This document shows, piece by piece, positions 28,241 through 37,454 of a DNA stretch of 64,000 bases. Below the pieces are notes generated by a model. The model did not search any database. It was given only the letters and a program-made list of their open reading frames with translations, and was not told the DNA's origin. A program made the translations under genes and the position numbers. The stretch spans positions 3,619,001-3,683,000 of the forward strand of contig NZ_SAUH01000001.1 in assembly GCF_004193175.1 (NCBI RefSeq), given 5' to 3'. Source of the stretch: Streptomyces sp. RFCAC02. GTDB taxonomy: Bacteria; Actinomycetota; Actinomycetes; Streptomycetales; Streptomycetaceae. How positions within the stretch are numbered: the stretch's first letter is position 1; every line of letters starts with the position of its first letter.

Positions 28241-28260
28241 GAAAGTGAACAGAAAGGTAG
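28241..28260 (-). promoter_or_regulatory. Weak PHO-box-like sequence upstream of pstS
   Basis: Reading on the minus strand, GTTCACTTTC is followed by GGCCCTCGCT. Only the first unit resembles the Streptomyces PhoP direct-repeat unit (GTTCACC-type). PhoP control of pst is well established in streptomycetes, but this site alone is weak. Confidence 0.3.
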
Positions 28261-28330
28261 GTTCCAAGGAACCCCGGGTTTCACAAAAAGAGTTGGAATC
28301 GTTAAGGAAACGACCTTCCCGGTGAGACCC

Positions 28331-28376
28331 GGACGCCCCCCGGCCGGCTCCCGGCGCGCCGGGCCGAGGGGCCGTC
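28331..28376. terminator. Hairpin behind the pst-linked regulator
   Basis: Imperfect long inverted repeat (GGACG-CCCC with GGGG-CCGTCC, inner palindrome CCCGGCGCGCCGGG), just past the regulator stop at 28380 in the direction of transcription. Confidence 0.55.
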
Positions 28377-28379
28377 CGG

Positions 28380-29327
28380 TCAGCTCTGCGGCGGCACGAG
28401 GCGGTATCCGACGCCGCGCACCGTCTGGATGATCTCCGGGTGGTGCGGGTCGTCGCCCAGCCGCTCCCGGAGGCGCCGAATGTGAACGGTGATGGTGTTC
28501 GAACGCCGCGCGCCCTCGCCCCACAGCTCCGTCCTGATGCGGTCGCGCGTGATCACTTTCTCACTGTGCAGCATGAGCAGATGCAACAGCTGGAACTCGC
28601 GCAACGGCAGGCGGGCCGTGGAGACCCCGTGCATCCGGACCTCGTACGTCGAGGGGTCGAGCGTGAGCGGCCCGCACACCAGCGGCTGGTCCCAGCCCCG
28701 GTGCCCCCGGTCGGCCAGGCTCAGGAGCTGCGCCACCTCGCGCGGCCGGTACGGCCGCGCCACGCAGGCGCTCGCGCCCGCCGCGAGGGCCGGGCCGACC
28801 TGCGCCGTGTCGTCGGGTCCCACGCCGAGAACGACGGGGATCGACAGCCGCCGCCGCACCAGACGCAGCACCGTCGCGCCGTCGATCACCGGCAGGTCCG
28901 CGGACACGAGCAGGACGTCCGGCTTGCGCAGCCCGGCCTCCAGGAGGGCGGCCGCGCCGTCGGCGCAGTGCACGACGGACACCTGGTACTTGGCGAGCTG
29001 CGCCGTGAGCCCCTGGCGGATGCGCTCGTCGGAGTCGGCGAGCAGGACGACGGGGTTGGTGCCGAGGGTGATGCCGGGGGCGGTGGCGCCGCTCGTCCCG
29101 AGGCCGTCCGTGCCGTCCCGGTAGCCGTCGGCGCCGGTCCCGAAGCCGCCGTCCGCGCCGGCGTCGTCGTCACCGAAGTCCACGTGCGGGCCGAGGCGGG
29201 GCGCGGTGCCGGGATCACCGCCGGGCGCGGCGGTGCCGTACCGTTCGTCCAGGCCGTCGGGGAACGCGGGCCGCTGCGGGGCGGTGGACGGTCTTCTCGG
29301 CTGGGTCGGACTCAACCAGGCGCCCAT
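28380..29327 (-). CDS. OmpR-type winged-helix regulator with degenerate receiver
   Basis: A 315-residue protein: a Gly/Asp-rich N-terminal extension (1-90), a receiver domain (about 92-200) and an OmpR winged helix (about 215-310, ending TVHIRRLRERLGDDP and VRGVGYRLV). In the receiver the acidic pair (DSD at 98-100) is present. The phosphorylated Asp position is Ser142, the conserved Thr/Ser is Gly168, and the conserved Lys is Arg191, so normal phosphorylation is unlikely. Start ATG 29327 has GAGGGAG upstream. It sits just upstream of pstS on the same strand. The target is unknown. Confidence 0.85.
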   Translation of the reverse strand: MGAWLSPTQPRRPSTAPQRPAFPDGLDERYGTAAPGGDPGTAPRLGPHVDFGDDDAGADGGFGTGADGYRDGTDGLGTSGATAPGITLGTNPVVLLADSDERIRQGLTAQLAKYQVSVVHCADGAAALLEAGLRKPDVLLVSADLPVIDGATVLRLVRRRLSIPVVLGVGPDDTAQVGPALAAGASACVARPYRPREVAQLLSLADRGHRGWDQPLVCGPLTLDPSTYEVRMHGVSTARLPLREFQLLHLLMLHSEKVITRDRIRTELWGEGARRSNTITVHIRRLRERLGDDPHHPEIIQTVRGVGYRLVPPQS

Positions 29328-29601
29328 GGCGCACTCCCTCGCTGTCGGTGTCGGCAGTGAAGAACGCGGCACGGTCGGCGGCCCGGGAACCCCGACGCGG
29401 AGCGGAGGTGGCGGCCACGGGCGTGGCCGGCGCGGTGGCGAACGCGTACCGCCGGCGGTGGAGCCGGCCGCCGATGCGGGCGTGCACGCCGCTCTTCAGC
29501 TTGTCCTCGGCCCCGTCCCGCTCCGCCCGCCCGGCGGGGCACGGCCGCCGCGGTCCGGCGCGCCGGGCGGCCGCGGCCTGACCGGCGAGCACAGCGGGCA
29601 T
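29215..29601 (-). CDS. Possible small basic protein overlapping the regulator start
   Basis: A 128-residue Arg/Ala-rich frame with an ATG at 29601 and a GGGAG site 8 nt upstream. Over 29601-29330 nearly every codon ends in G or C, as expected for a real gene here. It then runs 113 bp into the regulator in another frame. No family recognised. It could be translationally coupled to the regulator, or be spurious. Confidence 0.35.
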   Translation of the reverse strand: MPAVLAGQAAAARRAGPRRPCPAGRAERDGAEDKLKSGVHARIGGRLHRRRYAFATAPATPVAATSAPRRGSRAADRAAFFTADTDSEGVRHGRLVESDPAEKTVHRPAAARVPRRPGRTVRHRRARR

Positions 29602-29820
29602 GGCGGAACTCCCGGACGCGGCAAGGGGATCAGGCAGGGACGTTCACCATGTAACGAGCCGTGGGTAGCGGGTTGTGCGGCGTTCGGTGAACCCGCGATG
29701 AACAACGGCGTTCGCATGGGTTCCGCCGGCTTCGCGCGCGTCCCTGCGTGGCGGCCCGCCCGCGAGTAGCATCGATGCGGTTTGGTCGGAGGCGATTCCC
29801 CGAGGCGCAGGGCAGTTGGT

Positions 29821-30888
29821 GTGGGCATCGAAGGCGAACAGCTCGTTCTTGACTATCTCAGCCGCGTCGGCGACCTGGCGCACGGCACCAGCATGTCGGC
29901 GGCGCAGCGCGCCGCGCTGGTGAACCGGCTGCGCGACGACATCCACCGCGCCAGGGCGGCGGCGGGCACGGCCGAGAGCCGCGCCTCGGTGCGGCGCATC
30001 CTCGGCCGCATGGGCAGCCCGGAGGACGTGGTCGCCGCGGCGGCCGGTACGCAGGGCGCGCCCCGTCCCGGCGCCGGCGCGCCCGCGCCGGCGCCGTCCG
30101 GGCGGCCCGACGCGCCGTCACCCGCCGTCCCGCTGACGAAGCCCGGGCGCCCGGCGGACGGTTCGGCGGAGCCCGGCGAGGGTCCCGCCGTCCCGCTGCC
30201 GGCGCAGCGCACCGGCGACGGCGGCGCATCGCTGTTCCCGCGGCCCGCGCCGCCCGGCCGTACGTTCTGGCCCGACGGTGACATCGGCGCCTTCCGGGGC
30301 GGCATCGAGATCCCCGAGATGCTGCGCCCGCCGCTCGGGTTCGAGGACGACGAGGACGCCGAGGACGAGGCGGACGGCCCGGCGGCCGGCGGCCCGGTCC
30401 GGCTCACCAGGGACGAGTGGGAGGCCCAGGTCCGCGCGGCGCAGGCCGCCGAGGCCGAGGCGGCGGCCGCCGCGGCCCGGAAGGCGGGGCCGGCGGCCGG
30501 CCGGCGGCTGGCGCGCGCCGCGTTCGCCGGGCGGCGGGTCGGTGGCGTCGTCGAACTCGGGGGCGTGCTCCTGCTGGTGGCGGGGGCGGTGCTCAGTGAG
30601 CTGGTCCTGCTCGGCCTCGGCTGGGCCGCCGCGTACTGGTCGCCGCGCCTCAGCCGCCGCGTCGGGCAGTGGGCGGCGTTCGGCATGCCCGCGCTCGTCG
30701 CCACCGCGTACGCCCTGTGGCTCGGCGGCCGTGCGGGCGGGTACTGGGGCGAGGCGCTGCCCGAGGGTGCGGCGGGCGAGGTCCTCCGGGACGACTGGCC
30801 GTGGCTGCTGCGGCTGGCCGCCCTGGCGAGCGCGGCGTTCCTGCTGCACCGGGCGCGCCGCCCGGCGCCGCCCCCGGAGAACGGCTGA
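29821..30888 (+). CDS. Membrane-anchored hypothetical protein
   Basis: A 355-residue protein. The N-terminal 60 residues (LVLDYLSRVGDLAHGTSMSA to RRILGRMGSPEDVV) resemble the helical domain found before actinobacterial permease-like proteins. A long Pro/Gly/Ala-rich low-complexity middle (70-160) and acidic stretch follow, then three to four hydrophobic segments near the C-terminus. GTG start at 29821; no strong ribosome-binding site. Function unknown. Confidence 0.7.
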   Translation: MGIEGEQLVLDYLSRVGDLAHGTSMSAAQRAALVNRLRDDIHRARAAAGTAESRASVRRILGRMGSPEDVVAAAAGTQGAPRPGAGAPAPAPSGRPDAPSPAVPLTKPGRPADGSAEPGEGPAVPLPAQRTGDGGASLFPRPAPPGRTFWPDGDIGAFRGGIEIPEMLRPPLGFEDDEDAEDEADGPAAGGPVRLTRDEWEAQVRAAQAAEAEAAAAAARKAGPAAGRRLARAAFAGRRVGGVVELGGVLLLVAGAVLSELVLLGLGWAAAYWSPRLSRRVGQWAAFGMPALVATAYALWLGGRAGGYWGEALPEGAAGEVLRDDWPWLLRLAALASAAFLLHRARRPAPPPENG

Positions 30889-30907
30889 CCGGCCCGCCCA
30901 CCACGTA

Positions 30908-30937
30908 TTGCACCGACCGTTCCAGAACGGCTAGGGT
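30908..30937 (+). promoter_or_regulatory. Promoter with internal operator of the TetR gene
   Basis: TTGCAC (30908-30913), an 18-nt spacer, then TAGGGT (30932-30937) makes a plausible sigma-70 promoter. The spacer contains the perfect inverted repeat CCGTTC-CA-GAACGG (30917-30930). Binding there would block RNA polymerase, so autorepression is inferred. Confidence 0.7.
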
Positions 30938-30944
30938 GCCGTCC

Positions 30945-31529
30945 ATGGCCCGCCCGAGGAACTTCGACGAGGAACGCGCCCTGGACGCCGCCCTGCGCGC
31001 GTTCTGGACGGGCGGCTACGAGGCCACCTCCACCCAGGACCTGTGCGAGGCGACCGGCCTCGGCCGCAGCAGCATCTACAACACGTTCACCAGCAAGCAC
31101 GACCTCTTCCGCCGCGCGCTCGCCCGCTACATGAGCGTGATGAACGCGCGGCAGGCCGCCGTCCTCGACGACACCGCGCGGCCGCCGGCCGACCGGCTGC
31201 GGGCGCTGCTCGACTCGATCGTGGAGACGGAGACCGGCATCGGCTGCCTCACCGTCAACACGACCGTCGAACTGGCCGGCCGCGACCCGGAGATCGCCGC
31301 CGTCCTCGACCGGGACAACGCCCACCGGCTCGCCGTCCTGCGCGACGTCGTCGCCGCCGGCCAGCGCGACGGCACCGTCACCCGGGACCGGGAAGCGGGC
31401 GACCTCGCCCGCTTCCTGAACGCCGTGATCAGCGGTATCAGGATCTCCAGCCAGGGCGGCGCCGACCGCGCCGCGCTGACCGCGATCGCCGCCACCGCGC
31501 TCGACGCCCTCCGCCCGCCCCGCGCCTGA
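30945..31529 (+). CDS. TetR family regulator of the adjacent MFS exporter
   Basis: A 194-residue repressor. Helix-turn-helix region STQDLCEATGLGRSSIYNTFTSKHDLF near residues 25-52, then a ligand domain with the segment IGCLTVNTTVELAGRDPE typical of a large TetR subgroup tied to efflux pumps. Its promoter and that of the following MFS gene share a 26-nt block (22 of 26 identical), so it very likely represses both. ATG start at 30945. Confidence 0.9.
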   Translation: MARPRNFDEERALDAALRAFWTGGYEATSTQDLCEATGLGRSSIYNTFTSKHDLFRRALARYMSVMNARQAAVLDDTARPPADRLRALLDSIVETETGIGCLTVNTTVELAGRDPEIAAVLDRDNAHRLAVLRDVVAAGQRDGTVTRDREAGDLARFLNAVISGIRISSQGGADRAALTAIAATALDALRPPRA

Positions 31530-31563
31530 CCCCGGCCGCGCCCGGACCGCGGCTCCGCACGCC

Positions 31564-31590
31564 CACGTTATGTACTGACCGTTCCAGAAT
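31564..31590 (+). promoter_or_regulatory. Second TetR operator, upstream of the MFS gene
   Basis: The block from 31564 to 31589 matches 30902-30927 at 22 of 26 positions, including the exact GACCGTTCCAGAA core. Only the first repeat arm is fully kept, so binding may be weaker than at the TetR promoter. Confidence 0.65.
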
Positions 31591-31609
31591 CCTCACCCGG
31601 GAGCAGCCC

Positions 31610-32785
31610 GTGCCACGCGCCATCCACCTCCTCGCCCTCGGCGTCCTCGCCATGGTGACCAGCGAGTTCGCCGTCGCCGGCCTCATGCCGCAGATGGCCG
31701 AAGGACTGGGCACCACCGTGCCGAGGATCGGCTACCTCATCACCGCGTTCGCCGTGGCCATGGCCGTCGGCGGCCCCCTCCTCACCGTCGCCCTCCTGCG
31801 CGTGCCGCCCCGCACCGCGCTCCTCGTCCTGTTCGCCGTCTTCCTCGCCGGCAACGTCCTCGCGGCCACCGCCACCGGCTACGGCACGATGCTCGTGGCC
31901 CGCGTCATCACCGGCACCGCGTCCCAGGCGTTCTTCGGCGTCGCCATCTCCACCACCGTCCGCCTCGTCGATCCCGGCATACGCGGCCGCGCCGTCGCCA
32001 CGACCCTCGGCGGACTCATGCTCGGCACCCTCATCGGCCTGCCGTTCGCCACCTTCGTCGGCGGGCACCTCGGCTGGCGCGCCGCCTTCTGGGCCATCAC
32101 GGGCCTCGCCGCCGTCGCCGCGCTCGCCACCCTGGCCGGCCTGCCCCGCCTCGACCGGGCGGCCCCCGAGGGCGGGTTCCGCTCCGAGCTGGCCGTCTTC
32201 CGCAGCCCCACCCTGTGGCTGCGCCTGGCCACCAGCACCTGCGTGATCGGGGCGACGTTCGCCGCCTTCTCCTACGTCAACCCGATCCTCACCGAGGTCA
32301 CCGGCTTCACCGAGGGCACCGTCCCCGTCATCCTCGTCGCGTACGGCGCGGCGACCGTCGCGGGCAACACCGTCGTCGGACGCCTCGCCGACCGCCACGC
32401 GCTGCCCGTCCTCGTCACCGGACTCGCCCTCAACGCCCTCTTCCTGACCGGCTTCGCCCTCCTCGCCGACCTCCGCCCCGGTGCCGTCGCCTGCCTGCTC
32501 GGCATCGGCCTGGTCGGCGTCACGATGAACCCGGCCATGGTCACGCGCGTCCAGCGGGCGGCGAACGCCGGCGCCCTCGTGAACACCGTCCACTCCTCGT
32601 TCATCACCCTCGGCGTCATCACCGGCTCCGCGCTCGGCGGCCTCGCCATCGACCTCGCCGGACTGCGCGCCCCCCTCTGGCTCGGCGCCGCCCTCGCCCT
32701 CGCCGGCCTCGCCACCCTCCTGCCCGACCTCGCCCGCCCCCGGGACGCCCGCCGCCGCGCCGCCGGCGCCGGCGCGGCCCTCTGA
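31610..32785 (+). CDS. MFS efflux transporter, DHA1 type
   Basis: A 391-residue exporter with 12 membrane segments. It starts [20 protein letters not shown], with [11 protein letters not shown] before the central loop, and is close in type to AraJ and to the exporter at 8.3 kb. GTG start with GGGAGCAG upstream. Drug or metabolite efflux under TetR control is the inferred role; substrate unknown. It ends 13 nt before truA, so truA may be read through from its promoter. Confidence 0.9.
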   Translation: MPRAIHLLALGVLAMVTSEFAVAGLMPQMAEGLGTTVPRIGYLITAFAVAMAVGGPLLTVALLRVPPRTALLVLFAVFLAGNVLAATATGYGTMLVARVITGTASQAFFGVAISTTVRLVDPGIRGRAVATTLGGLMLGTLIGLPFATFVGGHLGWRAAFWAITGLAAVAALATLAGLPRLDRAAPEGGFRSELAVFRSPTLWLRLATSTCVIGATFAAFSYVNPILTEVTGFTEGTVPVILVAYGAATVAGNTVVGRLADRHALPVLVTGLALNALFLTGFALLADLRPGAVACLLGIGLVGVTMNPAMVTRVQRAANAGALVNTVHSSFITLGVITGSALGGLAIDLAGLRAPLWLGAALALAGLATLLPDLARPRDARRRAAGAGAAL

Positions 32786-32798
32786 GAGGATCGGGGCC

Positions 32799-33647
32799 GT
32801 GAAGGACGAACCACAGGAGGGGCAGGTCCGGGTACGGCTCGACCTGTCGTACGACGGGTCCGCGTTCTCCGGCTGGGCGCGGCAGGACTCCCGGCGCACC
32901 GTGCAGGGCGAGATCGAGGACGCGCTGCGCGTCGTCACGCGCTCCGCGCCCGGCACCCGGTACGAGCTGACCGTCGCGGGACGGACGGACGCCGGCGTGC
33001 ACGCCCGCGGCCAGGTCGCGCACGTCGATCTGCCGGACGGTGTGTGGGACGAGCAGCGCGACCGGCTCGTGCGCCGCCTCGCCGGGCGCCTGCCGCACGA
33101 CGTGCGCGTATGGCGCGCCACCCAGGCGCCCCCCCACTTCAACGCGCGCTTCTCCGCGATCTGGCGCCGCTACGCCTACCGCGTCAGCGACCACCCCGGC
33201 GGCGTCGACCCGCTGCGCCGCAACCACATCCTGTGGCACAACTGGCCCCTCGACGTGCCCGCCATGAACGAGGCCGCCGAACGCCTCCTGGGCGAGCACG
33301 ACTTCGCCGCCTACTGCAAACGGCGCGAGGGCGCCACCACCATCCGCACCCTCCGCGCCCTGCGCTGGGAGCGCCTCGCCGACGGCACGGCCGAGTGCAC
33401 CGTCGAGGCGGACGCGTTCTGCCACAACATGGTGCGCGCCCTCGTCGGCGCCATGCTGTTCGTCGGCGACGGCCACCGGGCACCGGACTGGCCGGCCGCC
33501 GTCCTCGCCGGCCGCGTGCGCGACTCGGCGGTGCACGTCGTACGGCCCCACGGCCTCACCCTTGAGGCCGTGGGCTACCCGCCGGACGATCGGCTGGCCG
33601 CGCGCAACCGCGAGGCACGCAACCTGCGGACCCTCGTCGGACCGTGA
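32799..33647 (+). CDS. truA: tRNA pseudouridine(38-40) synthase
   Basis: A 282-residue enzyme that makes pseudouridine at positions 38-40 of tRNA anticodon stems. The catalytic Asp lies in [16 protein letters not shown], and [15 protein letters not shown] and [14 protein letters not shown] are conserved blocks. GTG start. In most actinobacteria truA follows rplQ; here it follows an efflux gene by 13 nt. Confidence 0.96.
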   Translation: MKDEPQEGQVRVRLDLSYDGSAFSGWARQDSRRTVQGEIEDALRVVTRSAPGTRYELTVAGRTDAGVHARGQVAHVDLPDGVWDEQRDRLVRRLAGRLPHDVRVWRATQAPPHFNARFSAIWRRYAYRVSDHPGGVDPLRRNHILWHNWPLDVPAMNEAAERLLGEHDFAAYCKRREGATTIRTLRALRWERLADGTAECTVEADAFCHNMVRALVGAMLFVGDGHRAPDWPAAVLAGRVRDSAVHVVRPHGLTLEAVGYPPDDRLAARNREARNLRTLVGP

Positions 33648-33668
33648 CACCGCCCGGCCGGTGAGCGG

Positions 33669-34505
33669 TCAGGAGATGGCCCGCAGGCTCCCGCGGGCGG
33701 GCCGGAGCAGCCGGCCGAGCGCCTGTTCCGTCGCCTCGTCGGCGGGCAGCAGGACGACGATCTGCTGCCCGTCACCGGCGAGTTCGAGCGTCTCGCGGTC
33801 CAGCCTCAGGGCGTGCCCCGACGGGTGGGCGAGCCGCAGGACCCCGCGCCGCGGGACCAGGTGGCGGTTCATGCGCCGGGTGAAGTCGGGGCCGGCGGCG
33901 GGCGCCAGCTCGGCGGTGAGCCACTCGGCGCTCTCGGCGGACGGCCCGCGCCACAGGTCGAACGCCACCTCGTCCGCGATGTCGTCCCAGTCGGTGAACA
34001 GGCCGCGGGCACGGGAATCGGTGAAGACGTAGCGGGTGAGGTTCGGCTCGTCCGGATCGAGCAGCCCGGTGCCGTCCATCAGCGCGCCGAAGCCGCCGGT
34101 GTGCGCCAGGATGTCGCCCAGCCGGTTGGTGACCGCGGCGATGCCCGGCTCCAGCAGGCGCAGCGTCTCCCGTACGGCGGGACGCACCTCGCGGGACGGC
34201 GGCGCGGGCCGCGCGTGCGCGGTGCACTCGCCGCCGGTGATCTTCGCCAGGTAGCGCAGGTGCTCGCGTTCGGCCGGGGCGAGACTGAGGGCGTCGGCGA
34301 GCGCGTTCAGCACCGCGACGGACGGGTTGCGGTCACGGCCCTGCTCGATGCGGGTCAGGTACTCGACGCTGATGCCGGCCCGCGTGGCGAGGTCGAGGCG
34401 CCGCAGCCCCGGCGACCGGCGCCTGCCGTGGTCGGGCAGCCCCAGTGTCGCCGGCTGGATGCTGTCGCGCTTGGCCCGGACGAAATCCCCCAACGGCGTT
34501 CCCAT
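33669..34505 (-). CDS. XRE regulator, MmyB-like
   Basis: A 278-residue protein with a helix-turn-helix (RRLDLATRAGISVEYLTRIEQGR) and a C-terminal MmyB-type ligand domain (NRLGDILAHTGGFGALM through LAHPSGHALRLDRETL). Such regulators typically control a divergently transcribed oxidoreductase or exporter, and here the neighbour across 101 bases is an FMN-reductase gene. Start ATG 34505. Confidence 0.9.
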   Translation of the reverse strand: MGTPLGDFVRAKRDSIQPATLGLPDHGRRRSPGLRRLDLATRAGISVEYLTRIEQGRDRNPSVAVLNALADALSLAPAEREHLRYLAKITGGECTAHARPAPPSREVRPAVRETLRLLEPGIAAVTNRLGDILAHTGGFGALMDGTGLLDPDEPNLTRYVFTDSRARGLFTDWDDIADEVAFDLWRGPSAESAEWLTAELAPAAGPDFTRRMNRHLVPRRGVLRLAHPSGHALRLDRETLELAGDGQQIVVLLPADEATEQALGRLLRPARGSLRAIS

Positions 34506-34606
34506 GCGCCCACGATATGCCGCCCCGGCGCGGACAGGGTGGCCCTGCGGGGGCCAGCCTCGGCGCGGTCTGGCTACGGCCCGGACGCCGCCCGATCGTG
34601 GTGGAC

Positions 34607-35200
34607 ATGGACAAGAAGCACAGGCTCGCGATCATCACCGGCAGCGTCAGGGACGGGCGGTTCGGCCCGGTCGTCACCTCATGGGTCGCCGGGCAGGCCA
34701 GGGCGCACGGCGGCTTCGACGTGGAGGTCGTCGATCTCGCCGACATCGACATCCCGCTGGCGCTGCCCGCCGCGCCCCCCAAGTACGCCGGCGACTCCTA
34801 CCCGCGCCCGGCCGGCATGGCACCCCTCACGACGGCGCTGGAGAAGGCCGACGCCTTCATCATCGTCACGCCCGAGTACAACCACAGCTACCCGGCGTCC
34901 CTCAAGGCCGCCATCGACTGGCACTTCACCCAGTGGGCGGCGAAGCCCGCCGCCTTCGTCAGCTACGGCGGCGCGGCGGGCGGCCGGCACGCGGTGCTGC
35001 ACTTGGAGAACGTCCTGACCGAACTGCACGCCGTGACCATCCAGAGCGGGCTCGCCTTCCCGAACTACTTCACCGCCTGGCAGGACGGCGCGCCGCTCGA
35101 CCCGGACACCGCCGGGTACGCCAAGACCCTGCTCGACCTGCTCGCCTGGTGGACCGGCGCGCTCAGGACGGCCCGCGAGGCCGTGCCCTACCCGGGCTGA
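34607..35200 (+). CDS. NADPH-dependent FMN reductase family protein
   Basis: A 197-residue flavodoxin-fold reductase. FMN-phosphate loop AIITGSVRDGRFGP near residues 7-20, then VTPEYNHSYPASLKAAIDW, the family's best-conserved block. It reduces quinones, chromate or other small molecules using flavin. It is divergent from the MmyB-like gene, its probable repressor. Start is ATG 34607, although in-frame GTGs lie 6 and 9 bases upstream. Confidence 0.9.
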   Translation: MDKKHRLAIITGSVRDGRFGPVVTSWVAGQARAHGGFDVEVVDLADIDIPLALPAAPPKYAGDSYPRPAGMAPLTTALEKADAFIIVTPEYNHSYPASLKAAIDWHFTQWAAKPAAFVSYGGAAGGRHAVLHLENVLTELHAVTIQSGLAFPNYFTAWQDGAPLDPDTAGYAKTLLDLLAWWTGALRTAREAVPYPG

Positions 35201-35218
35201 ACGCCGGGACCGCGCCGT

Positions 35219-35246
35219 CCGGGGAGGCCGTCCGCGGCCTCCCCGG
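35219..35246. terminator. Bidirectional terminator
   Basis: Perfect 12-bp stem (35219-35230 with 35235-35246) and a TCCG loop between two convergent genes. Confidence 0.8.
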
Positions 35247-35254
35247 CGCGGGGC

Positions 35255-36133
35255 TCAGCCGTCCTGCTCGCGGTTGCGCTCCTCGACGATGGCGCTCGCC
35301 GAGGCCGACGCCTGCTCCTCGCCGCGGCGGATGATGCAGTTGAACGCGTGGTCGTTCCCGTCGAGGGACGCCTGCTTCGCCGGGGTGTCGGCGTCGCCGC
35401 TGTCCGGGGAGCCGTCGGCGTTGCCCGCGATCGTGTAATAGGTGTAGCGGCCGACCTGGTTCTTCGTGGTGCGGCAGCCGCCGTTCTCGCAGAACGCGGG
35501 GGCGTCGCCGCCGGTGAGGGCGAGCAGGTTGCCCCCGGCCTCGGTCGCGCGGGCGCTCGCCGCCGTCTCCTCGTCCGGGAACTGGACGACGCCCACCGTC
35601 ACCGCCACGCCGTCCCCGGTGTAGGTGGCGCGCACGGTGCCCACGCACCCCAGCTCGGTCAGGGCCGCCGACAGGTCGGCGGACAGGACGTCCGTCCCGC
35701 ACCCCTCGGTGCCGTCCGACGCGACCTCGGTGTACGCCCGGTCCTCGATCTCCATCGTGTCGCCGGAGAAGAAGCCGTCCGGTTCGAACGGCGCGAGGTC
35801 CTTGTCCGCGTCCGAGATGAACTCGCGAGGCTGCGGCAGCGGCGGCAGGGAGGTGCGGCCGAACGTCTGCCGCTCCGACTCCGACCCCGACGGCTCGGCC
35901 GGCAGGGTCGTGTCCGCGCCGGCCGCCTCCGGGTCGCCGTCGCCGCCCTGGCCGACGATGACGAGGGCGACCACGGTGCCGACGGCCACCGCGCCGAGGA
36001 CGGCGCCGCCGACGATCCAGGCGCGCCTGCGGCCCTGGCGCCGCTCGGCGTCGGCCGCGAGCGCGTTCCAGTCAGGCGGCTGCTGCTGAGAACCCCCCGG
36101 GACCCACCCCGGTCCCCCCTGCCCGTAACTCAT
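35255..36133 (-). CDS. Membrane-anchored hypothetical protein
   Basis: A 292-residue protein with a Gly/Gln-rich cytosolic start, one transmembrane helix (about 39-61, AWIVGGAVLGAVAVGTVVAL), then an extracellular part. That part has several cysteines (EGCGTDV, LGCVGT, FCENGGCR, NCII), probably disulfide-paired. Similar proteins are common in streptomycetes and have no known function. It is divergent from rplM. Confidence 0.75.
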   Translation of the reverse strand: MSYGQGGPGWVPGGSQQQPPDWNALAADAERRQGRRRAWIVGGAVLGAVAVGTVVALVIVGQGGDGDPEAAGADTTLPAEPSGSESERQTFGRTSLPPLPQPREFISDADKDLAPFEPDGFFSGDTMEIEDRAYTEVASDGTEGCGTDVLSADLSAALTELGCVGTVRATYTGDGVAVTVGVVQFPDEETAASARATEAGGNLLALTGGDAPAFCENGGCRTTKNQVGRYTYYTIAGNADGSPDSGDADTPAKQASLDGNDHAFNCIIRRGEEQASASASAIVEERNREQDG

Positions 36134-36447
36134 GGGCGGCAGTCTAAGGGGAGAGCGCCCGCCGGCGACCCTGCGGTCGGATCACATGACGGAACGGTGA
36201 ACACCCGGGACCGTACGGGGGCGGCGACCCGTTTTGACCCGTCCGGCGGAGGGCCGGTAGTCTGCATCGTTGAAGACTCTATGCGTATGGCTTGCTCGAT
36301 CTCACGTGACGGGCCTTGCGCCGGTTCACCAGGATGGTTGCCAGGGGCCTGCACCACGGTTGCGTCACCGGGGTGCGGCCTTCTCTGTTGTGATCGCCGG
36401 GTGGCCTTGTCAGGTAACCCAACACTGAAGAAGCGAAGGCTACGACC
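36134..36447 (+). other. Leader of the rplM-rpsI operon
   Basis: About 310 bases without a gene, moderately AT-rich from 36270 onward. It should hold the ribosomal-protein promoter and a long structured leader (several GGCC-type stems around 36310-36420). I could not assign a known leader family. Confidence 0.4.
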
Positions 36448-36891
36448 GTGCGTACGTTCAGCCCCAAGCCCGGCGACGTCCAGCGTCAGTGGCACGTCAT
36501 CGACGCCACCGACGTCGTCCTGGGACGTCTGGCCTCCCAGGCCGCCACCCTTCTGCGGGGCAAGCACAAGCCGGTGTACGCGCCGCACGTTGACACCGGT
36601 GACTTCGTCATCATCGTCAACGCCGACAAGGTGCACCTCTCCGGCAACAAGCGGACCCAGAAGCTCGCCTACCGTCACTCCGGCTACCCCGGTGGTCTCC
36701 GTTCCGTCCGGTACGGCGACCTGCTGGAGAAGAACCCGGAGAAGGCCGTCGAGAAGGCGGTGAAGGGCATGCTGCCGAAGAACTCCCTCGGCCGGCAGAT
36801 GTTCTCCAAGCTCAAGGTCTACGCGGGCTCCGAGCACCCGCACGCCGCCCAGCAGCCGGTGGCGTTCGAGATCACCCAGGTCGCGCAGTAG
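36448..36891 (+). CDS. rplM: 50S ribosomal protein L13
   Basis: A 147-residue large-subunit protein of normal length. The family pattern is clear: [19 protein letters not shown] at the start and SGYPGGLR in the middle. GTG start at 36448. It forms the conserved pair with rpsI, 38 nt downstream. Confidence 0.98.
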   Translation: MRTFSPKPGDVQRQWHVIDATDVVLGRLASQAATLLRGKHKPVYAPHVDTGDFVIIVNADKVHLSGNKRTQKLAYRHSGYPGGLRSVRYGDLLEKNPEKAVEKAVKGMLPKNSLGRQMFSKLKVYAGSEHPHAAQQPVAFEITQVAQ

Positions 36892-36929
36892 TCCGGCCAC
36901 CCTTCACAGAAAAGAATCCGAGGAGAATC

Positions 36930-37439
36930 GTGGCCGAGCCCACCCCTGAGACCCTGGACGCCGAGGTTCCCGAGGTCGAGGAGTACACGACCGAGAGCAC
37001 CCCGGAGGAGTTCGCCTCCGCCGAGGACCTGACCGCCCGCTTCGGCGACCCGCTGCCGGGCGCCGGCACCGGCCGCCGGAAGAACGCGATCGCCCGCGTC
37101 CGCATCCTGCCGGGCACCGGCAAGTGGAAGATCAACGGCCGCACCCTCGAGGGCTACTTCCCCAACAAGGTGCACCAGCAGTCCGTCAACGAGCCCTTCA
37201 AGGTCCTGGAGCTCGACGACCGCTACGACGTGGTCGCCCGCATCTCCGGCGGCGGCATCTCCGGCCAGGCCGGCGCGCTGCGGCTCGGTGTCGCCCGCGC
37301 CCTGAACGAGGCCGACGTCGAGAACAACCGCGGCCCGCTCAAGAAGGCCGGCTTCCTGACCCGCGACGCCCGCGCGGTCGAGCGGAAGAAGGCCGGTCTG
37401 AAGAAGGCCCGCAAGGGGACCCAGTACAGCAAGCGCTGA
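36930..37439 (+). CDS. rpsI: 30S ribosomal protein S9
   Basis: A 169-residue small-subunit protein. The acidic N-terminal extension of about 40 residues is typical of actinobacteria; the conserved S9 core begins at [12 protein letters not shown]. The C-terminal QYSKR reaches the ribosomal P site. GTG start with GAGGAG just upstream. Confidence 0.98.
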   Translation: MAEPTPETLDAEVPEVEEYTTESTPEEFASAEDLTARFGDPLPGAGTGRRKNAIARVRILPGTGKWKINGRTLEGYFPNKVHQQSVNEPFKVLELDDRYDVVARISGGGISGQAGALRLGVARALNEADVENNRGPLKKAGFLTRDARAVERKKAGLKKARKGTQYSKR

Positions 37440-37454
37440 TCGGGTCATTCCCGG

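Noticed and set aside
28241..28260. PHO box as a firm PhoP site upstream of pstS
   Set aside because: Only one 11-nt unit resembles the consensus and the neighbouring units do not. Kept only as a low-confidence feature.
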